38,783 nt of DNA from Betaproteobacteria bacterium (GTDB lineage Bacteria > Pseudomonadota > Gammaproteobacteria > Burkholderiales > Usitatibacteraceae), in contig JAEUNB010000284.1 of NCBI GenBank assembly GCA_016790625.1, positions 1-38,783 of the forward strand, written 5' to 3'. The stretch's first letter is position 1, and each line of letters begins with the position of its first letter. The notes beneath the pieces are model-generated. The model did no database searches. It was not told the origin of the DNA and saw only the letters and a program-made list of their open reading frames with translations. Shown one piece after another: positions 17,966 through 26,564 of the stretch. The position numbers and the translations under genes are program-made.

Positions 17966-17981
17966 ATGTTAGCGCAAACAT
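17966..17981. promoter_or_regulatory. LacI-type operator upstream of the regulator gene
   Basis: ATGTTAGCGCAAACAT matches the perfect palindrome at 16777-16792 at 15 of 16 positions. It lies only 6 bp upstream of the ATG of the LacI-type gene, which suits self-repression. Having two such sites, one on each promoter of the same locus, strengthens the assignment of both. Confidence 0.8.
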
Positions 17982-17994
17982 CGCTACCCGCCAA
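17966..17994 (-). promoter_or_regulatory. Candidate promoter of the LacI-type gene
   Basis: Reading leftwards, TTGGCG (17989-17994) and TAACAT (17966-17971) are 17 bp apart, each with 4 of 6 consensus bases. The -10 would lie inside the operator. The start of transcription would then fall at or very near the ATG, giving a leaderless or nearly leaderless message. Confidence 0.35.
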
Positions 17995-18167
17995 ACTAGG
18001 CGAACCATTGGCAGCCAAGTGCATCCAACGGGCTATTGTCAGTCGCCAGTGACCTGCGAAGCCCATGGCGGTTGACGATTTCGCGTCCGGCTTGGACAAT
18101 CGAATCATATTTCTGCACGAGTACCGGCCATGGCAACGGCCGCGTCGCAACGGAGACAAAAAACCAA

Positions 18168-18812
18168 ATGAAGACCGAATCTCTCAATATCCTGCTGGTG
18201 GACGATCACGACATGGTGCGAGCCGGCTTCAGGCGCCTGCTGTCCGATCAGCCACGGTTTGTGATTGCTGCGGAGGCGCGCTCGGTGGCTGAAGCGTTGG
18301 CCTGTCTTGATGCCGGGCGATTCGACGTGATCCTGCTCGATCTGTTCCTGCCGGATGGTTCCGGCGTTGAGGTCCTCAAGAACGTTGCCACCCGGCAGCC
18401 GGCCATACCGGTGCTGGTGCTTAGCGGATTCTCCGAAGAGCAGTATGGGGTCAACATGTTGCGCGCAGGCGCCGCCGGTTTTCTCAGCAAGACCTGTCCC
18501 GCCGAGCAGTTGATCGAAGCGATAGAAACCGTGTCTGCCGGCCGCCGGTATGCCAGCGCACAACTGGCTGGATTGATGGGCCGCGGTTCGCGCGAGACGC
18601 CGCCGGTGCTCAAGCATCAGCAGCTCTCGCAACGCGAATTCCAGATTTTCTGCGGGCTCGCAGCTGGCAAAACCGTCACCGAAATTGGCGAAAACCTCTA
18701 CATCAGCGTAAAAACCGTCAGCACCTATCGCTCGCGCCTGCTGGAAAAGATGGGGTTGAAAACCAATTCCGAGCTGACCTACTACGCCGTGAAAAACGGT
18801 CTCCTGCAATAG
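18168..18812 (+). CDS. NarL/FixJ-family (LuxR-type) response regulator
   Basis: The protein of 214 aa has a receiver domain (about 7-122) with acidic residues D12/D13, phosphoacceptor D58 (VILLDLFLPDGSG) and K108 (GFLSKT). A LuxR-type HTH at about 150-210 follows (LSQREFQIFCGLAAGKT, ISVKTVSTYRSRLLEKMG). The start at 18168 is chosen because the receiver begins seven residues in, and GGAGA lies about 11 nt upstream. A receiver-only gene follows after 7 bp, and a matching histidine kinase gene lies convergently beyond it. These three probably form one signalling system. Confidence 0.9.
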   Translation: MKTESLNILLVDDHDMVRAGFRRLLSDQPRFVIAAEARSVAEALACLDAGRFDVILLDLFLPDGSGVEVLKNVATRQPAIPVLVLSGFSEEQYGVNMLRAGAAGFLSKTCPAEQLIEAIETVSAGRRYASAQLAGLMGRGSRETPPVLKHQQLSQREFQIFCGLAAGKTVTEIGENLYISVKTVSTYRSRLLEKMGLKTNSELTYYAVKNGLLQ

Positions 18813-18819
18813 GGGCGCC

Positions 18820-19248
18820 GTGGCATCAAAACCTGTCAAAGCCGGCTCTACCTCGCGGTCCGCACTCAAAGTGGCGGTGGTCGAGGATGCCGAGAACATC
18901 CGCCAGCGCCTGGTGCAGCTGGTTACCGATATCGGCACCATGCGCGTGGTGGGTGAAGCCGCGACCGAGGAAAATGCCATTGCGGTCTGCCGGCAGCAAT
19001 TGCCGGAAGCGCTGATCCTCGATATGCAGCTGGCCGATGGCAGCGGTCTTGGCGTGCTGAAGGCGATGGACTACGCCGCTCAGCCCTCGCGTCCCGCTGT
19101 AATCGTGCTTACCAACTTCCCTTCGCCTGCGGTCGAACGCGCCGCGCGCGACCTTGGCGCCGAGTGGTTCCTCGACAAATCGAGCGAGTTCTACAAGCTG
19201 CCGCAACTGCTGCAGTTGGTTGCGGATCGGCGCCCTCAGCCGATCTAG
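18820..19248 (+). CDS. Single-domain response regulator (receiver only)
   Basis: The protein of 142 aa consists of a receiver domain with no output domain. E22/D23 form the acidic pocket, D68 is the phosphoacceptor (ALILDMQLADGSG), and K120 is conserved (EWFLDKSSEF). It starts with GTG, preceded by AGGGG 4 nt upstream. The N-terminal 15 residues are basic and serine-rich. Its TAG stop lies inside a CTAG that is also the stop of the converging kinase gene. A phosphate sink or a competitor of the LuxR-type regulator for the same kinase are possible roles; this is inference. Confidence 0.85.
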   Translation: MASKPVKAGSTSRSALKVAVVEDAENIRQRLVQLVTDIGTMRVVGEAATEENAIAVCRQQLPEALILDMQLADGSGLGVLKAMDYAAQPSRPAVIVLTNFPSPAVERAARDLGAEWFLDKSSEFYKLPQLLQLVADRRPQPI

Positions 19249-20645
19249 ACTGCGCCGCGCGGAATCTCGATTTCCACCGTGGTGCCGCCGCCTGGCGTCG
19301 GTTTCCACGCCACATTGCCGCCCAATGCGCGGGCGCGCTGCCGCATGCCGGAAAGTCCGTGCGACAAACTGGATGGATTGAACGTCGGCGGCAAGCCGAT
19401 GCCATCGTCTGCCATCGCCAGCCGCAAGCCGGTCGGCAAGCGCTTCAGCGAAAGCCTGAACGTGCGCGCGCGCGCATGCCGCAGCACATTGGTCAAGCCT
19501 TCCTGCACGATGCGGTAAAGCGCGATGGCGGTATCGGGTTGAATACCGGCCAGATCTTCGGGCAGATCCATCTCGCACGCGACGCCCGATTTCTCGCACA
19601 GTTCGGTGACGTGCCATTCGATGGCGGGCACCAATCCGAGGTTGTCGAGCAGCGATGGACGCAGATTCTCGACCACCCGGCGCTTCAACAGCACCGCATC
19701 GTCCAGCAGGTGGTTCAACTGTTCGAAGCGCGCATCGGTCTCTCCGCTGGCGGGGGTATGCGACCGCATCCAGTCCAGGTCCATCTTGGCGGACGTCAGT
19801 ATTCCGCCCAGTTCATCGTGCAGGTCGCGGGCCAGGGCGGCTTTGTCCATTTCCGTGCTTTGCTGCAAGTGATTGCTCAGTTCATTCAGTTCGCGCGTAC
19901 GCTCCGCCACCTCGTGCCCCAGCCTGACATTCTCGGAGTCGATCAGGCGGGTGATCTGGTCCTTGTGCGCCAGATTTTTGACCAGCAACCAGACCACGGC
20001 CACCAACAGCAGCAAATTGAGTGAGGCGACGACAAACAGGCCCATACGCGCCATGAACATGCTGTCGCGTACGCGCTGGCGATTTTCGCGAAACTCCTGC
20101 GACATGGAGCTGCTCAATTGTTCAATGCCGGTGCGAATCTGGTCCATCAGACGCTTGCTCTCGTCGCTGGTCATGGGTTCAGAGGGGCTGGCGCGTTCAC
20201 CCTGGTCAAACCGGCGTATCGAGTCGTCGAGTTCGGTAATTTTCTGGCGGCATAGCTCGTACAAGCGCATTGCCGCTTCACGGCGGTCCGGTCGATCAAT
20301 CAATGCGGTCTCGAGCTCGGACCGGATCAGCGGCAACTGCTTGCGAGCCTTTTCCAAGGGCGCGAGATAGTCGGTGCGGCCGGTGAGCAGGTAGCCGCGC
20401 TGGCCGGTTTCCGCGTTCAGCATGGCTTCGAGAAAATCGTCCACCAGATCGATGCGCTCGCGTTCACCGCGCAGGCGATCCAGGCCGGTAATAGTGTTTG
20501 AGTAGGTGACCTCTGAAACGGTAATGACGCCGATGGTAAATAAACCGGCGAGCGCAATCGCGATCATCAGCGATTTTGGTACCGTGCTCACCAACCGCCG
20601 GAGTAATCCCAGGCGCCTGCCAGGCGGACTCTTTGCTATGGACAC
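19245..20645 (-). CDS. Histidine kinase with CHASE3-type sensor (NarX/DegS-type catalytic core)
   Basis: The protein of 466 aa is an inner-membrane sensor. Membrane segments lie at about 25-44 and 201-223. Between them is a CHASE3-like domain with the ETGQRGYLLTG motif (79-89). A coiled-coil linker (about 225-265) leads to the HisKA_3 dimerisation domain with H276 (ARDLHDELGGILT), then an HATPase domain (VQEGLTNVLRHARA, ADDGIGLP, GLSGMRQRARALGG). This class pairs with LuxR-type regulators such as that at 18168. It starts with GTG, with GAGGTGAT 3-5 nt upstream inside pgl, and overlaps pgl by 10 bp. Expression may therefore follow pgl. Confidence 0.88.
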   Translation of the reverse strand: MSIAKSPPGRRLGLLRRLVSTVPKSLMIAIALAGLFTIGVITVSEVTYSNTITGLDRLRGERERIDLVDDFLEAMLNAETGQRGYLLTGRTDYLAPLEKARKQLPLIRSELETALIDRPDRREAAMRLYELCRQKITELDDSIRRFDQGERASPSEPMTSDESKRLMDQIRTGIEQLSSSMSQEFRENRQRVRDSMFMARMGLFVVASLNLLLLVAVVWLLVKNLAHKDQITRLIDSENVRLGHEVAERTRELNELSNHLQQSTEMDKAALARDLHDELGGILTSAKMDLDWMRSHTPASGETDARFEQLNHLLDDAVLLKRRVVENLRPSLLDNLGLVPAIEWHVTELCEKSGVACEMDLPEDLAGIQPDTAIALYRIVQEGLTNVLRHARARTFRLSLKRLPTGLRLAMADDGIGLPPTFNPSSLSHGLSGMRQRARALGGNVAWKPTPGGGTTVEIEIPRGAV

Positions 20646-21373
20646 CAGATCACCTCAACTTCGCCCAGTGCACGCACCGGCAAGGCGAGTACGTCACCCT
20701 CGATGGCGGCTTGTTCAAGTACACGCATTTTTTCCTTGCCCTGCAGTACCAGCACAATATTCCGGGACCGCTTGATTTCCGCCGCGGTCATCGAGAGCCG
20801 GGGTATGGGCGGAGGTGCGGTGGAGGGCGCGGGAACGGCCACCAATCGCTCGGCATTGTCACTTTCAAGCCAGCGCGCCAAATCCGCCATGCCGGGAAAC
20901 AGCGAGGCGAAATGCCCGTCGGCACCCATGCCCAGCAATGCCAGGTCATAGTGCTGTTCCAGCGGCGGCAGTGCTGCCACCGCAGCCGCTACGCCCGATG
21001 CCGCCGTGGCGGCGCTGTTTTTCATCGCAGTGAAATGCGCCTTTGATGGTCCGTCGCGCGCCAGCAATGCTCGACGAATCAAGGCTGCATTCGAGTATGG
21101 CGAGTCTTCATCCACCCAGCGTTCGTCGCTGAGAAAAAAGTCCAGTCGCTGCCAAGGCAACGCGCCGGCAGCAATCGCGGATAAATAGCTCTCCGGGGTG
21201 CGTCCACCGGACAGCACGATGCTGGCCCGCCCACGGTCGGCAATCGCCTGTTGGATCAGAACTGCAAAGCGCTCGGCTACTGCCGCTGCGAGATCCGCAA
21301 CGGACGAACACCGGCTGACACGCGCATCGAGTCGTTGGCGGAATGACACAGAAGGATTGTTGCCTGCGGTCAA
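20636..21373 (-). CDS. pgl: 6-phosphogluconolactonase
   Basis: The protein of 245 aa belongs to the DevB/Pgl type (NagB-like fold), which hydrolyses 6-phosphogluconolactone to 6-phosphogluconate, the step between Zwf and Edd. Motifs are IVLSGGRTPESYL, FFLSDERWV and LALLGMGADGHFASLFPG, all diagnostic. The start codon is TTG with GGAG 5 nt upstream. It lies divergently from ppc and is separated from the zwf-eda-edd operon by ppc. The histidine kinase gene overlaps its end by 10 bp, so the two are probably co-translated. Confidence 0.9.
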   Translation of the reverse strand: MTAGNNPSVSFRQRLDARVSRCSSVADLAAAVAERFAVLIQQAIADRGRASIVLSGGRTPESYLSAIAAGALPWQRLDFFLSDERWVDEDSPYSNAALIRRALLARDGPSKAHFTAMKNSAATAASGVAAAVAALPPLEQHYDLALLGMGADGHFASLFPGMADLARWLESDNAERLVAVPAPSTAPPPIPRLSMTAAEIKRSRNIVLVLQGKEKMRVLEQAAIEGDVLALPVRALGEVEVIWCP

Positions 21374-21406
21374 GTGAACTCCAGGGTGCTGTAGCCATTA
21401 TTCGTA

Positions 21407-21434
21407 TTGAACCTTATCGCCGCTGGGCTAATTT
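21407..21434 (+). promoter_or_regulatory. Candidate ppc promoter
   Basis: TTGAAC (21407-21412) and TAATTT (21429-21434) are 16 bp apart. They match 4 of 6 consensus bases each and lie about 145 bp upstream of the ppc start. This is a weak call based on sequence only. No HexR-like palindrome was seen in the pgl-ppc gap. Confidence 0.3.
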
Positions 21435-21577
21435 TGACGCAAAGTCGGCTCGCGTCGAAAAAATGCCCGGAAACACGCGGGAAACACCGTTACCGTTGCA
21501 AGTGCATGGCAAGATGAAGCTTCGGTGCGGTGCCGGCGGCAATTGTATGGACAGTGTCCTTTCCGGAGTTATTCCCC

Positions 21578-24334
21578 ATGTCTCAAGATGATAAAGACGC
21601 CCGGCTTGGGCGAGAGATCCAGTATCTGGGCCGTCTGCTGGGTGACGTGATTCGCGACGTCAACGGGGCAGAGAACTTCGAGCGCATCGAGCAGATCCGG
21701 CAAACCGCAGTAGCACTGCGGCGTAACGCTGGCGGGAACGATGCCACATCGCTGCAGCGCAAACTCGCCAATGAGTTGGATGGGCTGTCGATCGAGCAGA
21801 CGCTGGCCGTTGCGCGCGCCTTCAGCCATTTTTCGCTGCTGGCCAATATCGCCGAAGACCGTCACCAAAATCGCCGCCGTCGTGCGCACCGCGCGGCGGG
21901 CTCGCCCCCGCAGCTGGGCAGCATTCGCCATGCGCTCGATACGCTGGCACAAAAAGCCGTGTCACCGCTTGAGATCCATGACTGGTTGAAGAACGCCTGT
22001 GTCAGCCCGGTACTGACTGCACATCCCACCGAAGTGCAGCGCAAGACGGTGCTTGATTGCGCGCGTGACATTGCGCGGCTGATGTCGCAACTGGAGCAAG
22101 ACGACCAGCCGGGAGAGGAATATGCCGAAGCCGAGATCGCGCTGCGCCGCGTGGTGCTGCAACTGTGGCAAACCGCGATGCTGCGGCTGTCGCGTCTGCG
22201 CGTGATCGACGAAATCGAAAACGGACTTAGCTTCTATCGCTACACCTTCCTGTCGGAGCTGCCGAAGATCTATCTGCAGATCGAACGCTCACTGGCCGGT
22301 GGTCAGCGCGTACCGCCGTTCTTTCGCATGGGATCGTGGATCGGTGGCGACCGCGACGGCAATCCGTTTGTCACGGCCGAGTCGCTCGATGAGGCGATGC
22401 GCCGGCAATCGAGCGTGGCCTTCGAGCACTACCTGTTCGAAGTACATCGGCTGGGGGCGGAGTTGTCGATGTCGAGCCGGCTGGTCACGCCGACAGCGGA
22501 GTTGCAGGCGCTGGCGAACGATTCTGGAGATGTTTCCGCGCACCGCCAGGATGAGCCGTATCGGCGTGCGCTGATCGGTGTTTACGCACGGCTTGCCGCC
22601 ACCATGACTGCGCTGACCGGCGCGCAGCCGATACGTCGTCCCGAAGTGAAGCTGGAGCCCTATCCGACGCCCGCCGCGTTCCGAGCCGACCTCGATGTAA
22701 TCGCAGTGTCGCTCGCCACACATGCTGCCGCAGCGCTGGCAGATGGCCGGCTTGCGCAGCTACGCTACGCGGTGGATATTTTCGGCTTCCATCTGGCCTC
22801 GATCGACCTGCGGCAGAACTCGGATGTGCACGAAGTCGTCGTGGCGGAGTTGCTGCAAAAAGCGCGGGTCTGCACTGACTATCTTGCACTGGACGAGGCC
22901 GGGCGTGTGGCCTGCCTGCTGATGGAGCTCAACAATCCGCGACCGCTTCGCGTCGCGGGCGAAAATTACAGCGAGATTGCGACAAGTGAAGTCGGTGTAT
23001 TTGCGGCAGCACATGCGGTCAATTCGCGCTTGGGCAACGAGGCTGTTCCGCAAGCCATCATTTCCAAAGCGCAGTCGGTCAGTGATTTGCTCGAAGTGGG
23101 GCTGCTGTTGAAGGAAACGGGCTCGCTGACGATGCGAGATGGCAAACCGGCATTGGGTATTGCCATCGTGCCGCTGTTCGAGACCATTGCCGATCTGCGT
23201 GCCTGTGTTGACATCATGCGTGCGGCATTTGCGCTGCCGGCGTACCGGTCGTGGCTGCAAAGTCAGGGCGGCTTGCAGGAAATCATGCTGGGCTATTCCG
23301 ACAGCAACAAGGATGGCGGTTACACGACCGCCAACTGGGAGCTGTATCGCGCGCAGCAAGGGCTGGTCGATTTGGGTGTTGAGTCGGGCATTCGCCTGCG
23401 GCTGTTCCATGGCCGCGGTGGCACGGTCGGCCGCGGCGGCGGCCCCACATTCGAGGCGATCCTTGCCCAGCCGGATGGTTGCTCGTCATCCGGGCTGCGT
23501 ATCACCGAGCAGGGTGAGGTTATCGGTGCCAAGTATTCCGATACCGAACTCGGCCGGCGCAACTTCGAGACGCTGGTTTCGGCCGCGTTGCTGTCGAATT
23601 TTCAACAGACCGGCCGCCGCGATGAGCCTGGCTGGTGGCAGGTGATGGACAAGCTTTCGGTGGCAGCGTGTGCCGCCTATCGCAAGCTGGTTTACGACAC
23701 ACCAGACTTTGTCACCTTCTTTCGCGCCGCCACGCCGATTGGCGAAATCGCCGGACTCAATATCGGCAGCCGTCCCGCTTCACGAAAACCTTCGCAATCG
23801 ATTGCCGACCTGCGCGCCATTCCCTGGGTGTTCAGCTGGAGTCAGGCGCGATTGTCGATTCCGGGCTGGTATGGCTTTGGCAGTGCGGTCGAACAATGGC
23901 TGAGCGAATCGCAAGGCGGTCGCGAAGCGGCGTTGACGCAACTGCGAAACATGTACGCGCAGTGGCCGTTTTTTCGCACGGTACTCGCCAACATGGACAT
24001 GGTGCTGGCCAAGACCGATCTCACGATCGCAGCGCGTTACGCCGGACTGGTGCCCGACCGCGAGCTGGCGGACCGGATCTTCGGCGAGATCAAAGCCGAA
24101 TGGCAGCGTACTGTCGATTGCCTGCGCGCGATTACCGGGACCACTTCATTTCTGGAAGACAACCCCGCGTTGGCGCGCAGTATCCGCAATCGCTTTCCGT
24201 ATCTCGACCCGCTGAATCATTTGCAGATCGACTTGCTGCGCCGCTATCGTGCCGGCCAGACCGACGAACGTACCAAGCGGGCAATACATCTGACAATCAA
24301 CGGCTTGGCGGCGGGATTACGGAACAGTGGTTGA
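21578..24334 (+). CDS. ppc: Phosphoenolpyruvate carboxylase
   Basis: The protein of 918 aa, the usual length for bacterial PEPC, makes oxaloacetate from PEP and bicarbonate and refills the TCA cycle. Clear motifs are VLTAHPTEVQRKT (catalytic His), GSWIGGDRDGNPFVT, DLRQNSDVHE, LGYSDSNKDGGY, LFHGRGGTVGRGGGP and SWSQARLSIPGWYGFG. The start at 21578 is chosen because CGGAGTT lies about 7 nt upstream and the protein then begins like other PEPCs; an in-frame ATG 48 bp earlier is not supported. It is a single gene flanked by divergent pgl and convergent zwf, with a strong hairpin after its stop. Confidence 0.96.
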   Translation: MSQDDKDARLGREIQYLGRLLGDVIRDVNGAENFERIEQIRQTAVALRRNAGGNDATSLQRKLANELDGLSIEQTLAVARAFSHFSLLANIAEDRHQNRRRRAHRAAGSPPQLGSIRHALDTLAQKAVSPLEIHDWLKNACVSPVLTAHPTEVQRKTVLDCARDIARLMSQLEQDDQPGEEYAEAEIALRRVVLQLWQTAMLRLSRLRVIDEIENGLSFYRYTFLSELPKIYLQIERSLAGGQRVPPFFRMGSWIGGDRDGNPFVTAESLDEAMRRQSSVAFEHYLFEVHRLGAELSMSSRLVTPTAELQALANDSGDVSAHRQDEPYRRALIGVYARLAATMTALTGAQPIRRPEVKLEPYPTPAAFRADLDVIAVSLATHAAAALADGRLAQLRYAVDIFGFHLASIDLRQNSDVHEVVVAELLQKARVCTDYLALDEAGRVACLLMELNNPRPLRVAGENYSEIATSEVGVFAAAHAVNSRLGNEAVPQAIISKAQSVSDLLEVGLLLKETGSLTMRDGKPALGIAIVPLFETIADLRACVDIMRAAFALPAYRSWLQSQGGLQEIMLGYSDSNKDGGYTTANWELYRAQQGLVDLGVESGIRLRLFHGRGGTVGRGGGPTFEAILAQPDGCSSSGLRITEQGEVIGAKYSDTELGRRNFETLVSAALLSNFQQTGRRDEPGWWQVMDKLSVAACAAYRKLVYDTPDFVTFFRAATPIGEIAGLNIGSRPASRKPSQSIADLRAIPWVFSWSQARLSIPGWYGFGSAVEQWLSESQGGREAALTQLRNMYAQWPFFRTVLANMDMVLAKTDLTIAARYAGLVPDRELADRIFGEIKAEWQRTVDCLRAITGTTSFLEDNPALARSIRNRFPYLDPLNHLQIDLLRRYRAGQTDERTKRAIHLTINGLAAGLRNSG

Positions 24335-24361
24335 CGGAAATAGAATGCCCGCACAAGGCAT

Positions 24362-24432
24362 AAAAACTCTAGCACTGGCGCGGCGTTACGAGCATTTATG
24401 TCCTGGAAGCCGCGCCAGTGCTAGAGTTTTTT
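24362..24432. terminator. Two-way terminator formed by a dispersed hairpin copy
   Basis: A perfect 23-bp stem: AAAAACTCTAGCACTGGCGC and GGC (24362-24384) pairs with GCCGCGCCAGTGCTAGAG followed by a run of six T (24409-24432). The loop is 24 nt. An A-run on one side and a T-run on the other make it a good terminator in both directions. It sits between ppc and zwf, which converge here. It is the most regular copy of the family also seen at 5942, 11485 and 38665. Confidence 0.88.
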
Positions 24433-24439
24433 CATCTGG

Positions 24440-25921
24440 TTACTCGTGCCACGAGTGGCCGTGTTTTTCGGTCAGCGCTATCGCTGCACTAGGCCCCCAG
24501 CTGCCCGCTGGATAGGGCTTGGCTTTCTGCCCGGTCGATTTCCAGCCGTCGATGATGCCGTCGATCCAGGTCCACGCGGCTTCGACTTCATCGCGCCGCA
24601 CGAACAATGCGGAGTTGTTGCGTAGCACGTCGAGCAGCATGCGCTCGTAAGCGATACGGCGACGACCTTGGCCGAACGCATCGCCGAGTGACAGGTTAAG
24701 CGGTACCTGCGCCAGCTTGGTTTCGTTGACGCCCGGTTTCTTGTGCATCAAGGTCAGCGTAATCATTTCGTCCGGCTGCAGTTTGATCAGCAGCACATTC
24801 GGTGCGAGCGATGCGCCGATGCCGGCAAAGATGTTGTATGGCGCCGACTTGAACTGAATGACGATCTCGCTGGAGCGCCGCTGCAATCTTTTTCCGGTGC
24901 GCAAATAGAACGGCACACCGGCCCAGCGCCAGTTGTCGACTTCGACGCGTAGCGCTACAAAGGTCTCGGTATCGCTGCCGGCGTTGGCTCCAGTTTCTTC
25001 GCCATAGCCTCGTGCCGCTTCACCGCCGCTGTACCCCGCCGTGTATTGGCCGCGCACGGTCTGCGCTTCCACATCGTTGCCGGTGATGGGCCGGAGCGAC
25101 CACAAAACTTTCACCTTTTCGTTTCGCACCGCAGAGGGCGTAAAACTCGCCGGCGGCTCCATTGCCACCAGGCAAAGTAGTTGCAGCAAATGGCTTTGCA
25201 CCATGTCGCGCAGTGCGCCGGTACTGTCGTAAAAGCCCCAGCGGCCGTCAACGCCCACGGTTTCGGCCACGGTGATCTGCACCTGCTCGATCGCATTTGC
25301 GTTCCACAGCGGCTCGAAGATGGCATTGGCGAAACGCAGTGCCAACAGATTCTGAACTGCCTCCTTGCCGAGGTAGTGATCGATACGGAACACCTGATGC
25401 TCTTCAAACGCTGCACCGATCGCTTCATTCACGCGCCGCGCCGATTCGGTATCGGTGCCGATCGGCTTTTCGACGATGATGCGGCTGGCCGCATCAACCA
25501 GCTTCGCATCGCGTAGCGCCAAGCAGATCGGACCGAACAACTGCGGGCCAGTGGAAAGATAGTAGATGACGCCACCCGAGCCTTCGCTCGCCGGTGCCAA
25601 GGCTGAGCGAATCGGCTCCAACCCGCCGGGTGCATCGATGTTGATCGACACATAGCGAATCCGCTGCGCAAACGCGGCAAAGCCGGCCTCGTCATACAGC
25701 TTGGCATTGGCAGAACTTTGTACCGACTGCTGTACCTTGGTAATGAATTCGTCGTTCGATAATTTCGATGTTGCCGCACCGATCAGCTGAAACTGTTTCG
25801 GTAGCAAACCATCCCGGTCGAGCGCATAAAGCGATGGCCACAGCATGCGTTTGGCGAGATCGCCGGTGGCGCCGAACAGAACCAGCGCGCGGCAATCGGC
25901 GGGGAGTGTGGTATTGGTCAT
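24440..25921 (-). CDS. zwf: Glucose-6-phosphate 1-dehydrogenase
   Basis: The protein of 493 aa oxidises glucose 6-phosphate to 6-phosphogluconolactone, the entry to the Entner-Doudoroff and pentose-phosphate routes. Motifs are LFGATGDLAKRMLWPSLY (nucleotide binding), IVEKPIGTD, RIDHYLGKEAVQN (active-site region) and WAGVPFYLRTGKRL. The start at 25921 leaves 10 bp after the eda stop, while a longer frame would overlap eda. It is the last gene of edd-eda-zwf, ending 7 bp from the two-way terminator. Confidence 0.96.
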   Translation of the reverse strand: MTNTTLPADCRALVLFGATGDLAKRMLWPSLYALDRDGLLPKQFQLIGAATSKLSNDEFITKVQQSVQSSANAKLYDEAGFAAFAQRIRYVSINIDAPGGLEPIRSALAPASEGSGGVIYYLSTGPQLFGPICLALRDAKLVDAASRIIVEKPIGTDTESARRVNEAIGAAFEEHQVFRIDHYLGKEAVQNLLALRFANAIFEPLWNANAIEQVQITVAETVGVDGRWGFYDSTGALRDMVQSHLLQLLCLVAMEPPASFTPSAVRNEKVKVLWSLRPITGNDVEAQTVRGQYTAGYSGGEAARGYGEETGANAGSDTETFVALRVEVDNWRWAGVPFYLRTGKRLQRRSSEIVIQFKSAPYNIFAGIGASLAPNVLLIKLQPDEMITLTLMHKKPGVNETKLAQVPLNLSLGDAFGQGRRRIAYERMLLDVLRNNSALFVRRDEVEAAWTWIDGIIDGWKSTGQKAKPYPAGSWGPSAAIALTEKHGHSWHE

Positions 25922-25931
25922 GGCCTTGTAG

Positions 25932-26564
25932 TTATTTGCTTTTCGAGTGAGTGGAAGCGGCACGCGCAAGCTGTTCAATGGTGGACCAGTCGCCCTGTTT
26001 GACCAATGCGGGCGGCGCCAGCCACGATCCGCCCACGCAAGCGACGTTGTTCAGTGCCAGATAGGCCGGCGCCGATTCGGCATCGATGCCACCGGTCGGG
26101 CAGAACATTACATTCGGAAACGGCCCTCCCAGCGCTTTCAGCATATTGATGCCGCCGGCCTGTTTGGCGGGAAACAATTTCATCGCACTGAAACCGGCCG
26201 ATACAGCCTGCATCACATCCGACGGTGTCATCACGCCGGGCAGAAGTGGCATGCCGGTTTCCGCGGCTCGCGCAAGCAATGCGGGCGTCGCACCCGGGCT
26301 CACGCCGAACACCGCCCCGGCTGCGCGCGCTGCATCGAGATCGGCTGCACTGGTGATCGTGCCGACACCGACAATGGCATCGGGAACCGCCACGCGAATC
26401 GCAGTCACGCAATCAAGCGCCACGGCCGTACGCATGGTCACCTCCAGCACGCGTATCCCGCCCGCAACCAGTGCACGCGCCAGCGGCACTGCATCTTCGA
26501 CGCGATCAAGGACGATCACTGGCATGACCGGGCTGGCGGAAAGAATGTCACGAATGGCGGTCAT
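25932..26564 (-). CDS. eda: KDPG aldolase (2-dehydro-3-deoxyphosphogluconate aldolase)
   Basis: The protein of 210 aa, of usual length, splits KDPG into pyruvate and glyceraldehyde 3-phosphate. Motifs are [20 protein letters not shown], the glutamate in [46 protein letters not shown] and the Schiff-base lysine in [12 protein letters not shown]. Its ATG overlaps the edd stop (ATGA), and zwf begins 10 bp after its stop, so the three genes form one unit. Confidence 0.95.
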   Translation of the reverse strand: MTAIRDILSASPVMPVIVLDRVEDAVPLARALVAGGIRVLEVTMRTAVALDCVTAIRVAVPDAIVGVGTITSAADLDAARAAGAVFGVSPGATPALLARAAETGMPLLPGVMTPSDVMQAVSAGFSAMKLFPAKQAGGINMLKALGGPFPNVMFCPTGGIDAESAPAYLALNNVACVGGSWLAPPALVKQGDWSTIEQLARAASTHSKSK

